Origin: Deltaproteobacteria bacterium
GTDB taxonomy: Bacteria > Myxococcota_A > Polyangia > Polyangiales > Houyiibacteriaceae
NCBI GenBank assembly: GCA_017644045.1
Contig: JAEPMI010000013.1
Coordinates: 186,001-250,000 of the forward strand
Reading direction: 5' to 3'
DNA length: 64,000 nt
Part shown: positions 1 through 9,243 of the stretch, in pieces
Position numbering within the stretch: the first letter of the stretch is position 1
How the letters are laid out: every line of letters starts with the position of its first letter
Notes under the pieces: generated by a model
The model's database searches: none
What the model was told of the DNA's origin: nothing
The model's input: the letters and a program-made list of their open reading frames with translations, nothing else
Translations under genes and position numbers: made by a program

Positions 1-1
1 A

Positions 2-1525
2 GCCAACTTCCAGCAGCAGAACACCCCCCACGTCTACGACGCCGAGGGCACGCACACGCAGATCCCGCAGGTGCCCTTCCTGAGCTGGCTCTACTGGGGC
101 GAGAGCACCCACTTCAACGACGTGGAGGACCTCGGCACGGCGATCCGTCGCTTCCATGGCCACATCGGCTTCTTCGCCACCATGCGTGACTGGGAGCCGC
201 CGGCGGTGCTTCGCCGCATCGGCGCGGGCGAGGGGGTGCCCTACACGGTCCGTTCGTCCGCGGCGGACTTCGGCTCGTGGGGATCGGGCGACCCTCACGA
301 CAACATGCGGACCGTCCATCGCACCGAGAGCTACGCCATCGGCACCGGCTTCTTCCGCTACGCGCCCGAGTCCTTCTACATCAACTACAACGACTTCGGC
401 GTGCTCTACGAGAGCGAGGACAAGTTCAACGTCGTCGACCTCAACCAGAACTACTGGATGAGCGATCTCGCCGAGGACGATCGCTGGCCGGTCTGCATGA
501 ACTCGCCCTTCCAGCAGGACGCGATGCACGAGAACACGGTCATCTCGCTCTTCGACATCCCGACCAGCGATCCCTGGCGTGACCTCGGCCGCAGCGACTG
601 GATCGCCAACCGCGACGGCCACTACGACTCGCTCATCCAGCGCACGGACATTCGCTTCCCCAAGAGCATCGACGAACGCGTGGACAGCGAGGGGTGGGTC
701 TTCCTGCGCGAAGGCGATGTCTTCATCGGCATTCGTCCCCTGCGCGAGTACACCAGCGACGAGGACACGCTCGACGAGTTCAGCCTGCTCCACAGCGAGG
801 GCGCCACGAACGCCGTCGTCTTCGAGGTGGGCACCGCCGAGGAGCACGGAGACTTCGCCGCGTTCCGGACGACCGTCGCCGCGAACCCGCTCGACGTCGA
901 CTGGGAGAGCCTCACGGTCGAGTACACCGACTCCCAGGGCGACGCGATTCGAGCGCGCTGGGTGGCCCCGGACTACGCTCGATCCGGGGGCGGCGAGCGC
1001 GTCCTCGTCCGGCCGGAGGTCTGGGTCGACGGCGAGCCGGAGCCCCGGATCGGGCCGCTCGACTGGCCGCTCCTCGAGAGCCCGTGGGTGAGCCTCGTCG
1101 GACGGGTCCTCCGGATCGAGCACGGGACCGAACGCCTCACGGTCGACTGGACCGGTGAGCACCCGGTCTTCCTCACCGAAGAGCTCTGCGCCGCCGGTCG
1201 AACGGAGTGCTCCGACGAGTGCGTGGACCTGACGACCTCGGTGGCCCACTGCGGCGCGTGTGGTGTGGCGTGTGCCAGTGCCGACCACGCGGCGGCGAGC
1301 TGCGGCGGGGGCGAGTGCGGCTTCACCTGCGACGAAGGATTCAGTGACTGCAACGGGTCGAGCGCGGATGGCTGCGAGTGGGAAGGGGTGTGCCCTGGCC
1401 CCGACGGCTCGGTCGACCCCGAACCGAGCTCCGGTGGCGGATGCGCCGTCGACGGACCGAGCGGAGCGCTCGGCTGGCCGCTCGCGCTCGCGTGGCTCGT
1501 GTTGCGACGACGTCGTTCGCACTGA
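2..1525 (+). CDS. MYXO-CTERM-anchored surface protein, 5' end missing
   Basis: The reading frame is open from base 2, so the gene begins outside the window; the GTG at 71 is only an internal codon. About 400 visible residues are rich in Trp, Tyr and Asp and look like a beta-rich extracellular domain that I cannot assign, possibly a carbohydrate-active fold. Near the end comes a Cys-rich stretch (HCGACGVACA, then CGGGECGFTC and GCEWEG) of the type common on myxobacterial secreted proteins. It finishes with a short Gly-Gly-Gly-Cys motif, one hydrophobic helix (WPLALAWLVL) and a basic RRRR tail. That arrangement is the MYXO-CTERM sorting signal, so the protein is probably exported and anchored at the cell surface. 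The catalytic role is unknown. Confidence 0.8.
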   Translation, partial: ANFQQQNTPHVYDAEGTHTQIPQVPFLSWLYWGESTHFNDVEDLGTAIRRFHGHIGFFATMRDWEPPAVLRRIGAGEGVPYTVRSSAADFGSWGSGDPHDNMRTVHRTESYAIGTGFFRYAPESFYINYNDFGVLYESEDKFNVVDLNQNYWMSDLAEDDRWPVCMNSPFQQDAMHENTVISLFDIPTSDPWRDLGRSDWIANRDGHYDSLIQRTDIRFPKSIDERVDSEGWVFLREGDVFIGIRPLREYTSDEDTLDEFSLLHSEGATNAVVFEVGTAEEHGDFAAFRTTVAANPLDVDWESLTVEYTDSQGDAIRARWVAPDYARSGGGERVLVRPEVWVDGEPEPRIGPLDWPLLESPWVSLVGRVLRIEHGTERLTVDWTGEHPVFLTEELCAAGRTECSDECVDLTTSVAHCGACGVACASADHAAASCGGGECGFTCDEGFSDCNGSSADGCEWEGVCPGPDGSVDPEPSSGGGCAVDGPSGALGWPLALAWLVLRRRRSH

Positions 1526-1573
1526 CCGGGGATTCGACAGAATCTATTCGGCGCGAGCCCGTACAATGGCGGC

Positions 1574-2680
1574 ATGCGCGCCCTGCTCCTCGCCCTCACC
1601 ACGCTCACCGTCGCGAGCTCCGCTTCGGCTCAGACCCAGATCAGCCTCGGCTCGCGCTTCGGCTGCGGGCTCTCGGAGGAGGGCACGGTGAAGTGCTGGG
1701 GTCGCTGCGACGACGGTCAGTGTGGCTCGGAGGGGGGCAACGCTCCCTCCCCGCGGCCGGTGCCCGGGCTCGACCAGGTCACGCAGATCGAGGTCGGCTT
1801 CGCCTTCGCCTGCGCGCTCCGGAACGACGGCACGGTCTGGTGCTGGGGCGACAACGGCTACCTGCAGCTCGGCGTCGACGACGTCGAAGAGCGGACCGAG
1901 CCCGGGGCGGTCCCGGGGCTGAGCGACGTCGCGCAGATCGCGGTCGGCGGGTTCCACGGCTGCGCCCGCCGCAACGATGGCCAGGTGCTCTGCTGGGGCA
2001 GCAACCGCCACGGCGAGCTCGGTGCGCCGGAGTCGGTCGAGAAGCGGGCGGCGGCTCGAGTGGTGCCGCGGGTCGGGCGCGTGACCGAGCTCTGGTCGGG
2101 TCAGTACAACGCCTGCGTGAAGAACCGACGGGGGCAGGTCCGCTGCTGGGGCGACAGCTCCTACACCCAGTCGGGCACCCGCCGCCGCAACCGTCGCGCG
2201 CCCCCGACTCGGCTCCGAAACACCGGCGAGGTCGCGTCGATGAGCATCGCCAGCAACCACGGCTGCCTGGTCACGGCCGGCGGCGAGCTCCGCTGCTGGG
2301 GCTCCAACATCTACGGTGCGGAGGGCGGGGTCGAGCCGACGTTCAGCGCGCCGCAGCGGATCACCGAGCTCTCGAACGTGAGCGCGTTCAGCACCCGCTC
2401 GGAGAACATGTGCGCGGTGAGCGAGGGCCGGGTCCACTGCTGGGGCGTGAACCGAACGCACCACCTCTTCGTGCCCACCGAGGAGATGGGGCAGGTGGTC
2501 ATTCACCCGAGCGCGGTGCCGGGACTGACGGACGCCACCGACGTGAGCGTCGGTTGGTCGGCGCAGTGCGCGCGCCGGCAGGCCGGTGGGTGGGTCTGCT
2601 GGGGTCGCAACGCGGACGGCGCGGTCGGCGTCGGCTCGCGCGAGGCGACGATCGCGACTCCCACGCCGCTGCCCTGGTGA
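1574..2680 (+). CDS. Secreted RCC1-repeat (beta-propeller) protein
   Basis: This 368-residue protein starts with a signal peptide (MRALLLALTTLTVASSASAQ). At least seven repeats follow, each with a Cys early in the repeat, a D/E-G turn and a xCWGxNxxGxxG block (for example KCWGRCDDGQ, WCWGDNGYLQLG, LCWGSNRHGELG, RCWGSNIYGAEG, VCWGRNADGAVG). These are RCC1-type repeats, which normally close into a seven-bladed propeller. The paired Cys in each blade suggests disulfides in an exported protein. No enzymatic domain is attached. Such proteins are abundant in Myxococcota and are mostly of unknown function; a binding role is likely. The ATG start is fixed by the signal peptide. Confidence 0.85.
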   Translation: MRALLLALTTLTVASSASAQTQISLGSRFGCGLSEEGTVKCWGRCDDGQCGSEGGNAPSPRPVPGLDQVTQIEVGFAFACALRNDGTVWCWGDNGYLQLGVDDVEERTEPGAVPGLSDVAQIAVGGFHGCARRNDGQVLCWGSNRHGELGAPESVEKRAAARVVPRVGRVTELWSGQYNACVKNRRGQVRCWGDSSYTQSGTRRRNRRAPPTRLRNTGEVASMSIASNHGCLVTAGGELRCWGSNIYGAEGGVEPTFSAPQRITELSNVSAFSTRSENMCAVSEGRVHCWGVNRTHHLFVPTEEMGQVVIHPSAVPGLTDATDVSVGWSAQCARRQAGGWVCWGRNADGAVGVGSREATIATPTPLPW

Positions 2681-2736
2681 CGAGCGCGCGAATGTCGTTG
2701 CGTTTCCGGGGCGCTTGCGTCAGTTCGTAGAGGCTG

Positions 2737-4047
2737 ATGAACGCGCGCCACGAGAGGATTCGGGAGAACAGCGAGCTCCTGGTGAGCGCTGCGAAGCGGA
2801 TCAAGATCCTCAGCGCCATCAGCTGGCCCGCCGAGACAGCGGACGAAGTGCTCGCGCACTGGGAGAAGGGCACCCGGGTGATCCCGGAGATCCGGAAGCC
2901 CAAGCCGCTCTCGAAGCGCATCACCCGCAAGCTCGAGGCGGTCATCGAGCACTCGGATCGCGGCGACCCGCTCCAGCGCTACCTGGCCTACACGGCGCTC
3001 AGCTATCGGCGGACGGCAGACCTGCTCGTCCACGCCGGCACCCCCGACTTCCACCGGGTCAGCCGCGAGATCTACGGTGGACCCGGAGGCCGGCTGGCGG
3101 GTGCGAAGCTCACCCACCGCGAGGTGGCCGATCGCCTGCTCAACGCCACCGAGGAGCTCCGCACGGACGACTTCCCGGAGGACGAGAAGATGGGTCCGGA
3201 GGAGCTCGCGAAGATCCTGCGGAAGCGCTTCCGGGGCTTCTTCCACGAGCGGATCCGCGTGGTCGTCGACCCGACCCTCATGGCCAAGGCGGCCGCGTCG
3301 TCCACCCGCGTTCGCCTCCGCTCCGGCGGCGTCTACACGCGCCTCGACGCGCTCCAGCTCGCCGAGCACGAGGTCTTCGTCCACAGCCTCACGGCACTCA
3401 ATGGGCGGAAGTACCAGCCCGTGGTCAGCGCGCTCGGCCTGAGCGCGCCCCGCACCACGGCCACCCAGGAGGGCATCGCGACCTTCGCCGAGCTGGTGAC
3501 CGGCGCCATCGATCTGGCTCGCCTCCGCCGGATCGCCATGCGAATCAAGGCGATCCACGCGGCCGAAGAGGGCGCCGACATCTACGAGCTCATCGACCAG
3601 CTCGTGAGCTGGGGCGAGGCGCCGCGCGAGGCGGTCTTCACCGCGATGCGCGTCTACCGCGGTGGCGACCCGAGGGGCCGCCACGTCTTCACGAAGGACG
3701 TCGTCTACCTGAAGGGCCTCTTCGCGGTGCACACCTTCCTCCGGAAGGCGATCGCCGAGCGCATGCCCGAGGTGATCCCGCGCCTCTTCGTCGGTCGGGT
3801 CACCCTCGGCGACGTTCTCAACCTCGAAGAATCGTTCGAAAATGGGGACATCGCGGAACCGAAGTACGTCCCCGATTGGGCGAAGAACCCGCACGCCATC
3901 AGCGCGTATCTGGCCTTCTCCGCCCTCGTCGACCACGTCGATCTGCACGCGATGGACCTCGAAGACGTGCCCCGGGTCGTGGCGCCCCGCTCGAAGATCT
4001 CGAAGGCCCTGCCGAATCTGATCACGGCGGTCGAGCCCACCCCCTGA
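2737..4047 (+). CDS. DUF1704 / QEGLA-motif metalloprotease-like protein
   Basis: This 436-residue protein matches the DUF1704 family (QEGLA-motif proteins, related to eukaryotic MATCAP tyrosine carboxypeptidases). A zinc-binding HExxxH motif (HEVFVH) lies at residues 211-216. The family's QEG motif (TQEGIATFAE) is centred on Glu245, the expected third zinc ligand. There is no signal peptide, so it should be cytoplasmic. Its substrate in bacteria is not established; family annotation as a flavohaemoglobin expression modulator is weak. The ATG at 2737 has a GAGG about 6 bases upstream. The gene follows the RCC1 gene by 56 bases and precedes the A2M-like pair on the same strand. Confidence 0.85.
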   Translation: MNARHERIRENSELLVSAAKRIKILSAISWPAETADEVLAHWEKGTRVIPEIRKPKPLSKRITRKLEAVIEHSDRGDPLQRYLAYTALSYRRTADLLVHAGTPDFHRVSREIYGGPGGRLAGAKLTHREVADRLLNATEELRTDDFPEDEKMGPEELAKILRKRFRGFFHERIRVVVDPTLMAKAAASSTRVRLRSGGVYTRLDALQLAEHEVFVHSLTALNGRKYQPVVSALGLSAPRTTATQEGIATFAELVTGAIDLARLRRIAMRIKAIHAAEEGADIYELIDQLVSWGEAPREAVFTAMRVYRGGDPRGRHVFTKDVVYLKGLFAVHTFLRKAIAERMPEVIPRLFVGRVTLGDVLNLEESFENGDIAEPKYVPDWAKNPHAISAYLAFSALVDHVDLHAMDLEDVPRVVAPRSKISKALPNLITAVEPTP

Positions 4048-4185
4048 GAGAATCGGGGCCGCCGGTCACGGAATGGGTGCGGATCGCCACTGAAGTGATC
4101 CAGGGGAGCTGATCTATGCTCCGCGCCGGACGGGGAGCCAAGGACGCGCGCGCAGCGTGGTCCAACCCGTCCCACTGGCACCCAC

Positions 4186-7100
4186 ATGCGCACCACCTCT
4201 CTTCTCGCCTTCGCCCTCACTCTCTCTTTCACGCTCCCTGCCGCCGCCCAGGGCGACGGCTACGAGCTGACCCTCGTCGGGAACCCCTTCGCCTACTACG
4301 GCGAGAGCTACCACCTGGCGGGCACGGCCTACGAGGTCCGCGGGCTCGCCGGGCTGCGCGGTGCTGGCGGCGCCGAAGTGACGCTCGAGCTCCTCGATCG
4401 ACCGGACCGCGTCGAGCAGGTGGTCACCGAGCGCAGCGTCCGCGCGGAGAACGACGGCACCTTCGCCCTCGACATGGAGATGCCGAGCCGCCCGCTCGTT
4501 CGGCCGCGAATGCGCGTCACGATCACGCAAGGGCAGACCAAGCGGGAGTTCTACCAAGGCATCCAGCTGCGCTCGCCGCTCGTCTTCGACGTGCTCTCCG
4601 ACCGTCGGCGTTACGAGCCGGGCGAGACCGCGCACCTGTGGCTGCGGCTGCGGCGTCAGCGCGATGGGGCTCCGGTCGACGACCGCTCCGTCCACGTCAC
4701 CGTGACCGACGCCCGCGGCAACGAGGTCCTCGATCGACGCATCGGCACCAACGCCGGCGGCGTCGCGGCGGTGGAGGTCCCGCTCGAAGAAGGTGCCGTC
4801 GAAGGGCACTACCGTGCCCTGGTCCGCGTCGACGACTCCGTCGCGGGCGCCCAGCAGGTCCTCACCTTCCAGGTCGCGCGGCGGACCGTCGAGCGCCTCT
4901 TCGTGGACGTGGACCTCGCCGATCCGATCGTCGCGCCCGGCGGTAAGATCCGCGGCTCCGTCTCCGTGACCACGCCCTCGGGCACGCCGGTCGCGGGTGC
5001 ATCCGTGGTGGTCACCGGCACCGGCATCGAGACCCAGCAGCTCCAGACCGGCGACGACGGCAAGGCGGCGCTCGACTTCTCGGCGCCGGCCTACCTCGCG
5101 GGCGATCTCGAGGAGCGCGCGATCGGCGTCCGCGTCGAGCACCCGGCGCACGGGGCGCTCCACACCGCGGCCCCCTTCATGCTCTCGCGGGTCACCTGGC
5201 GCGTGCTCGCGACCGCCGAGGCCGGCGGGCTGGTACCGCGCGTGGGCACCGAGGCCTTCCTCTCCGTCACCGACGCGCGCGGCGAGCCGCCGCCCGAGGG
5301 GACGGTGTTGAGCATCGAAGGGCCTGGCGTGCGCGGCACCGTTCGCGCGACCACGGATGCCCACGGTCTCGTCGCCGTGCCGCTGACCGTCGAGCCCGGC
5401 GACTACGGTCAGGTCGCCGCACCCTCGCCCTGCGCGGGCAAGGAGGCGGTGCAGATCGAGGTCACCGTCCAGACCAACCCGCCCGCGTTCAGCGAGGTCT
5501 GCGTGCCGGTCGCGGGCGAGGCGACCTTGCTGGTGCGACCGACCGAGCCCTTCGCGTCACCCGGTGGCGAGGTGGCCTTCTCGATCGAGCGGCCGGCGGG
5601 TGCCCGCGGTGACGTCATCGTCGAGGCCCTGCTCGGCGATCGGCTGCTGGCGTCGACCCGCGCTCGCGGCGCCCGCGGATCGCTGACGCTCCCCAACAGC
5701 GTGGGTGGCGTGGTCGAGCTGCGCGCGCGGCCGATCACCTCCGTGGACCAGACCGCCCCGCTCGACGAGCGCGGGCTGGTGGCGCACGGCGTGGGCGGCT
5801 CGGCCGCGGTGGTCGTTCGGCCGCCCGACGCGTTCTCGTTGGCGCTCCAGCCGAACCAGAACCCGTACATGGTCCGCGACGAGGCGGCGATCACCGCGAC
5901 TACGAGTCAGCCCTCGCCGCAGGCCTGGATCGCGTTCGTCGCGCGGGACCTTGCGGCGCACGGCGGCGAGAGCCCGTGGAGCCTCGAGTGGCTCGGCGCG
6001 TCGCTCGACCGCGCGCTCGTCGCGCCGACCGAGGGCGACGCGGTCCTCGTGCGCGCGTCACTGGCGGCGCTGGTGGAGCGCGACTTCGGCACCCATCGCC
6101 CGCAGCCGCTCGTGACGCCGCCCTGGGGTCTGCCGACCGAGGGCCCGACCCGTGGGCGCCCGGAGGTCCTTCGCGATCCGTTGCGCACGCGTGCCGAGCT
6201 CATCCGGCGCGGCGCGGCGCACGCGATGCTGCGCCTCGAGCACACCGTGCAGCAGCGCGTCGGCAACCGGGAGGAGCTCGAAAAGCTGCTCACCAAGCGC
6301 GGCAACCGCTGGGCCTTCCGCGACGACGCGCCGACGATCGCGCACCTCGGCGCGCACAACCTCGGTGGCGAGGCGATGACCGTGGCGATGCTGAAGAGCG
6401 CCGACTCCGGCTTCTCCTTCGACACCGTGGGGGAGCGCATCGCGCGCACTCAGCTGGTGCGCCTGCTCGTGGCGCTCCGTCGCTTGAGCAACCCGGACGA
6501 CCAGAACGCCGCGCGCGCGGTCGCCGGCCAGCCGCCGGAGCGTTGGCTCTCGCGGCTGGTGGAGCTGGGCACGCTCCCGCGTGAGGCGCTGATCGATCCC
6601 TGGGGCAACCCCTTCACCTTCCGCCGCACGACGCGGCCGGCGCTGGTGTTCAGCGCGCAGGCGGCCGAGTGGGAGCTCTCGTCGCCCGGCCCGGACGGTC
6701 GCGCCGGCACCGGTGACGACATCAAGGACCCCTTCGCGCGCATCCTGACCGAGGGCACGCCCTACGCGGTGGTGTCGGGCGAGGACTCGCTCATGCATCG
6801 GCTGAGCGCGCTCGCTCCCGGTCCGGCCACGCTCGTGCAGATGGCGCAGGCGTACAACGCGATGAGCCTCGAAGCGGCGCAGGAGCGCACCCGCGGTCCC
6901 GTGAGCGGCGCGGTGAGCGAGCAGACCGTGCTTGGTGCGCTCGGCGATCAGGCGGGTGAGATGGACGGCTTCGCGATGGCGGGCGGCGGTGGCTCGGGCT
7001 CAGGCTACGGCCGCGGGGCGGGGCGCCTTCGCGCCCGCGCGTCGGCGAGCCGCGCGGCCCCGTCGGACGACGCCCTCGCCGGCCTCGACATGGAGGCCGA

Positions 7101-9243
7101 GCCGATGGCGGAGGCCGAGGAGATGGCCGACGAGGACGCACGCTACGACCGGAACATGCAGGCGAACGCGCCGGCGCCGCCTCCGTCGCCGCTCTCGGCG
7201 ATGAGCATGCGGATCCGCGAGCGCTTCCCGGCGACGCTCCACGTGCAGCCCGGCCAGCGCCTCGAGGGGACGAGCTCCACGCTCTCCTTCGAGCTGGCCG
7301 ATGCGCTGACCACCTACCGCGTCGAGGCGATCGCCTGGACCGCGAGCGGTTGGACCACCACGGCGCGCACTCAGGTGCGCGTGGACCAGCGGGCGACGGT
7401 CGACGCCCCGGTGCCGCCCTTCGCCACCGTCGGCGACGTGGTGCGGTTGCCCGTTCGCGTCGACAACCGCACGGGCGAGCCCCTCGAGGTGCGGGTCGAG
7501 ATCGAGAGCGAGGGTGTGACCATCGCCGCCGATCCGATCGAGCCCTTCTCGGTGCCCGCCCGTCGCGGGCAGGAGGTCGTCGTGGCCGTGCGCGTGCCGC
7601 AGGTGGGCGAGGGCCACGTCGTGGTCCGCGCGGCCACCACGGGCGGCCAGCCGCTCGACGCCGTTCGCCGACCGCTGAAGGTCTGGGAGGACGCCCGCGT
7701 CGTGCGCCGGACGATCCGCAGCGTGGTCGAGGGCGCCGGTGATGTGGTGATCGACATCCCGTCGGACGCGACGCCGCGTGGTGCCGGTCAGCTCCGCGTG
7801 GTGCGTGGCTCGGGCGTGTTCGGTGCGCTCGACGAGAAGGGCCTCGAGGGTGGCTGGGCACAGGCCGTGCTCCGTGAGCGCGTGCCGGAGCCGACGTTGG
7901 CGATGGCGCGGCGCATGCTCCGCGCGGAGGATCCGCGCCCCGAGCTGCGCATCGCGTTCCCGCCGGTGCACGGCGCGCTCGCGCTGGCCGTGGTGTGGAA
8001 CGACGACGCCACCGAGGACGTGGTGCTCGAGCGGGCGCTTCGTGTGCTCTCCGAGCGCACCCCGACCGGCGAGTCCGAGGGGCCGCTGATGATGGCGGCC
8101 GACGTGCTCCGCGCGCTGGCCGGGACCCACGGGCGACCGGGGCTGCGGGAGATTCGCCAGGAGCTGGTGGACCGGCTGGTCGAGCAGCTCGCGAGCACGG
8201 TTCGGATGGACGACGTCGGCGTGATGGCGTCTGCCGCGTCCGCGCTCGCGCTCACCGAAGGCAGCGAAGCTCAGGGCCAGGCCCGCGAGCTCCTTCGTCG
8301 CCTCGCGCGCGAAGAGGTCCGCTACGACGACCAGAGCTTCGTCGAGCGCAGCCAGGGCCGCGGCACACCGGAGGGTCGCTTCCGCCCGACCGCGGACGTC
8401 GCCCTCGCGTACGGCGCGCTCGGCGAACGAGAGCGCGCGCTCCGCTACGTGCGGAACCTGCTCGACCTGCCGCTCCCCGCTCAGGCCGAGGCATCGATCG
8501 CCGCGGTGGCCGCGGGTCGGCTCGGTGGCGACGCGACGGGGACGATCGCGGTGAGCCTCGACGGGACGTCGATCGATCTCAGCGGCGACCCGCCGGTCCG
8601 CAGCGCGAGCTTCCCGACGCCCGGTGCCGGCGAGCACACGCTCTCCGTTCGCTCCGAGGGGGTCTCGCTCCTGCTCATCGAGCTCCGCTACGCCCGCCCG
8701 TGGGATGCCGCACCGGAGCGCGAGGCGCGCTTCGAGGCGAGCATCGAGGGCGAGGTCGGCGCGCGCGACGTGCGGGCGGCGCTCCGCCTGAACGTGCGCG
8801 GTCGGCAGCCGCGCCTCGTGCGCATGCCGGTCGCCTACGTCGATCTGCCGTCCGGTGCCGAGCTCGACCAGCCCACCCGGGAGGCGCTCGAGGCGGTCGG
8901 CGCGCAGCCGACGATGGAGGGGCGAACGCTCCGCATCGAGCTGCCCTCGCTGGCGCCCGGCCGGCAGGTGCGCCTGCCGCTGCCGCTTCGCTGGTCGGTC
9001 GGCGGGACCCTTCGCGGTCTCGGCGTCACCGTGATCGACGAGTCGGAGGTCGCCGACGCGATCCAGCCCGCGACCGTGGTGCCGAGCCGGGCGCTCGAGC
9101 TGCCGGACGAGGGACCGGAGCCCGACGCGCCAGAAGCGGAGCTCCCGCCGGACCCGAGTCCGCCGGACCCCGAACCCATCCCGCTCCTGCGTCGGCTCGC
9201 GCCCGTCGCTGCGCTCTCCTTCCGATCGGAGGTGGCGGCGTGA
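4186..9243 (+). CDS. Alpha-2-macroglobulin-like protein, thioester-less (copy 1)
   Basis: This 1685-residue protein has a classical signal peptide (cleavage near LPAAAQ-GD, no lipobox). Residues 25-560 look like repeated macroglobulin beta-sandwich domains with D-x-x-G turns. A helical stretch runs over about 650-790. At about 803-850 lies a segment very like the C-terminal part of type II secretion pseudopilin GspG (DPWGNPF, then SSPGPDGRAGTGDDI). A Gly/Ala/acidic linker covers about 930-1000. From about 1015 there is a typical A2M domain (VDAPVPPFATVGDVVRLPV), then a helical toroid, a C-terminal beta domain and a Pro-rich acidic tail. I find no CGEQ-type thioester, so covalent protease trapping is unlikely. 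It overlaps the next gene by GTGA, implying translational coupling. Its role is probably periplasmic. Confidence 0.85.
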   Translation: MRTTSLLAFALTLSFTLPAAAQGDGYELTLVGNPFAYYGESYHLAGTAYEVRGLAGLRGAGGAEVTLELLDRPDRVEQVVTERSVRAENDGTFALDMEMPSRPLVRPRMRVTITQGQTKREFYQGIQLRSPLVFDVLSDRRRYEPGETAHLWLRLRRQRDGAPVDDRSVHVTVTDARGNEVLDRRIGTNAGGVAAVEVPLEEGAVEGHYRALVRVDDSVAGAQQVLTFQVARRTVERLFVDVDLADPIVAPGGKIRGSVSVTTPSGTPVAGASVVVTGTGIETQQLQTGDDGKAALDFSAPAYLAGDLEERAIGVRVEHPAHGALHTAAPFMLSRVTWRVLATAEAGGLVPRVGTEAFLSVTDARGEPPPEGTVLSIEGPGVRGTVRATTDAHGLVAVPLTVEPGDYGQVAAPSPCAGKEAVQIEVTVQTNPPAFSEVCVPVAGEATLLVRPTEPFASPGGEVAFSIERPAGARGDVIVEALLGDRLLASTRARGARGSLTLPNSVGGVVELRARPITSVDQTAPLDERGLVAHGVGGSAAVVVRPPDAFSLALQPNQNPYMVRDEAAITATTSQPSPQAWIAFVARDLAAHGGESPWSLEWLGASLDRALVAPTEGDAVLVRASLAALVERDFGTHRPQPLVTPPWGLPTEGPTRGRPEVLRDPLRTRAELIRRGAAHAMLRLEHTVQQRVGNREELEKLLTKRGNRWAFRDDAPTIAHLGAHNLGGEAMTVAMLKSADSGFSFDTVGERIARTQLVRLLVALRRLSNPDDQNAARAVAGQPPERWLSRLVELGTLPREALIDPWGNPFTFRRTTRPALVFSAQAAEWELSSPGPDGRAGTGDDIKDPFARILTEGTPYAVVSGEDSLMHRLSALAPGPATLVQMAQAYNAMSLEAAQERTRGPVSGAVSEQTVLGALGDQAGEMDGFAMAGGGGSGSGYGRGAGRLRARASASRAAPSDDALAGLDMEAEPMAEAEEMADEDARYDRNMQANAPAPPPSPLSAMSMRIRERFPATLHVQPGQRLEGTSSTLSFELADALTTYRVEAIAWTASGWTTTARTQVRVDQRATVDAPVPPFATVGDVVRLPVRVDNRTGEPLEVRVEIESEGVTIAADPIEPFSVPARRGQEVVVAVRVPQVGEGHVVVRAATTGGQPLDAVRRPLKVWEDARVVRRTIRSVVEGAGDVVIDIPSDATPRGAGQLRVVRGSGVFGALDEKGLEGGWAQAVLRERVPEPTLAMARRMLRAEDPRPELRIAFPPVHGALALAVVWNDDATEDVVLERALRVLSERTPTGESEGPLMMAADVLRALAGTHGRPGLREIRQELVDRLVEQLASTVRMDDVGVMASAASALALTEGSEAQGQARELLRRLAREEVRYDDQSFVERSQGRGTPEGRFRPTADVALAYGALGERERALRYVRNLLDLPLPAQAEASIAAVAAGRLGGDATGTIAVSLDGTSIDLSGDPPVRSASFPTPGAGEHTLSVRSEGVSLLLIELRYARPWDAAPEREARFEASIEGEVGARDVRAALRLNVRGRQPRLVRMPVAYVDLPSGAELDQPTREALEAVGAQPTMEGRTLRIELPSLAPGRQVRLPLPLRWSVGGTLRGLGVTVIDESEVADAIQPATVVPSRALELPDEGPEPDAPEAELPPDPSPPDPEPIPLLRRLAPVAALSFRSEVAA

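Noticed and set aside
1260-1691. A second gene overlapping the end of the first surface protein
   Set aside because: Ser/Ala/Arg-rich shadow frame crossing two genes; no start signal or domain.
7995-9239. An N-terminal extension of the second A2M-like gene
   Set aside because: The frame is open, but the translation is Arg/Gly-rich shadow sequence of copy 1, and a signal peptide begins exactly at GTG 9240.
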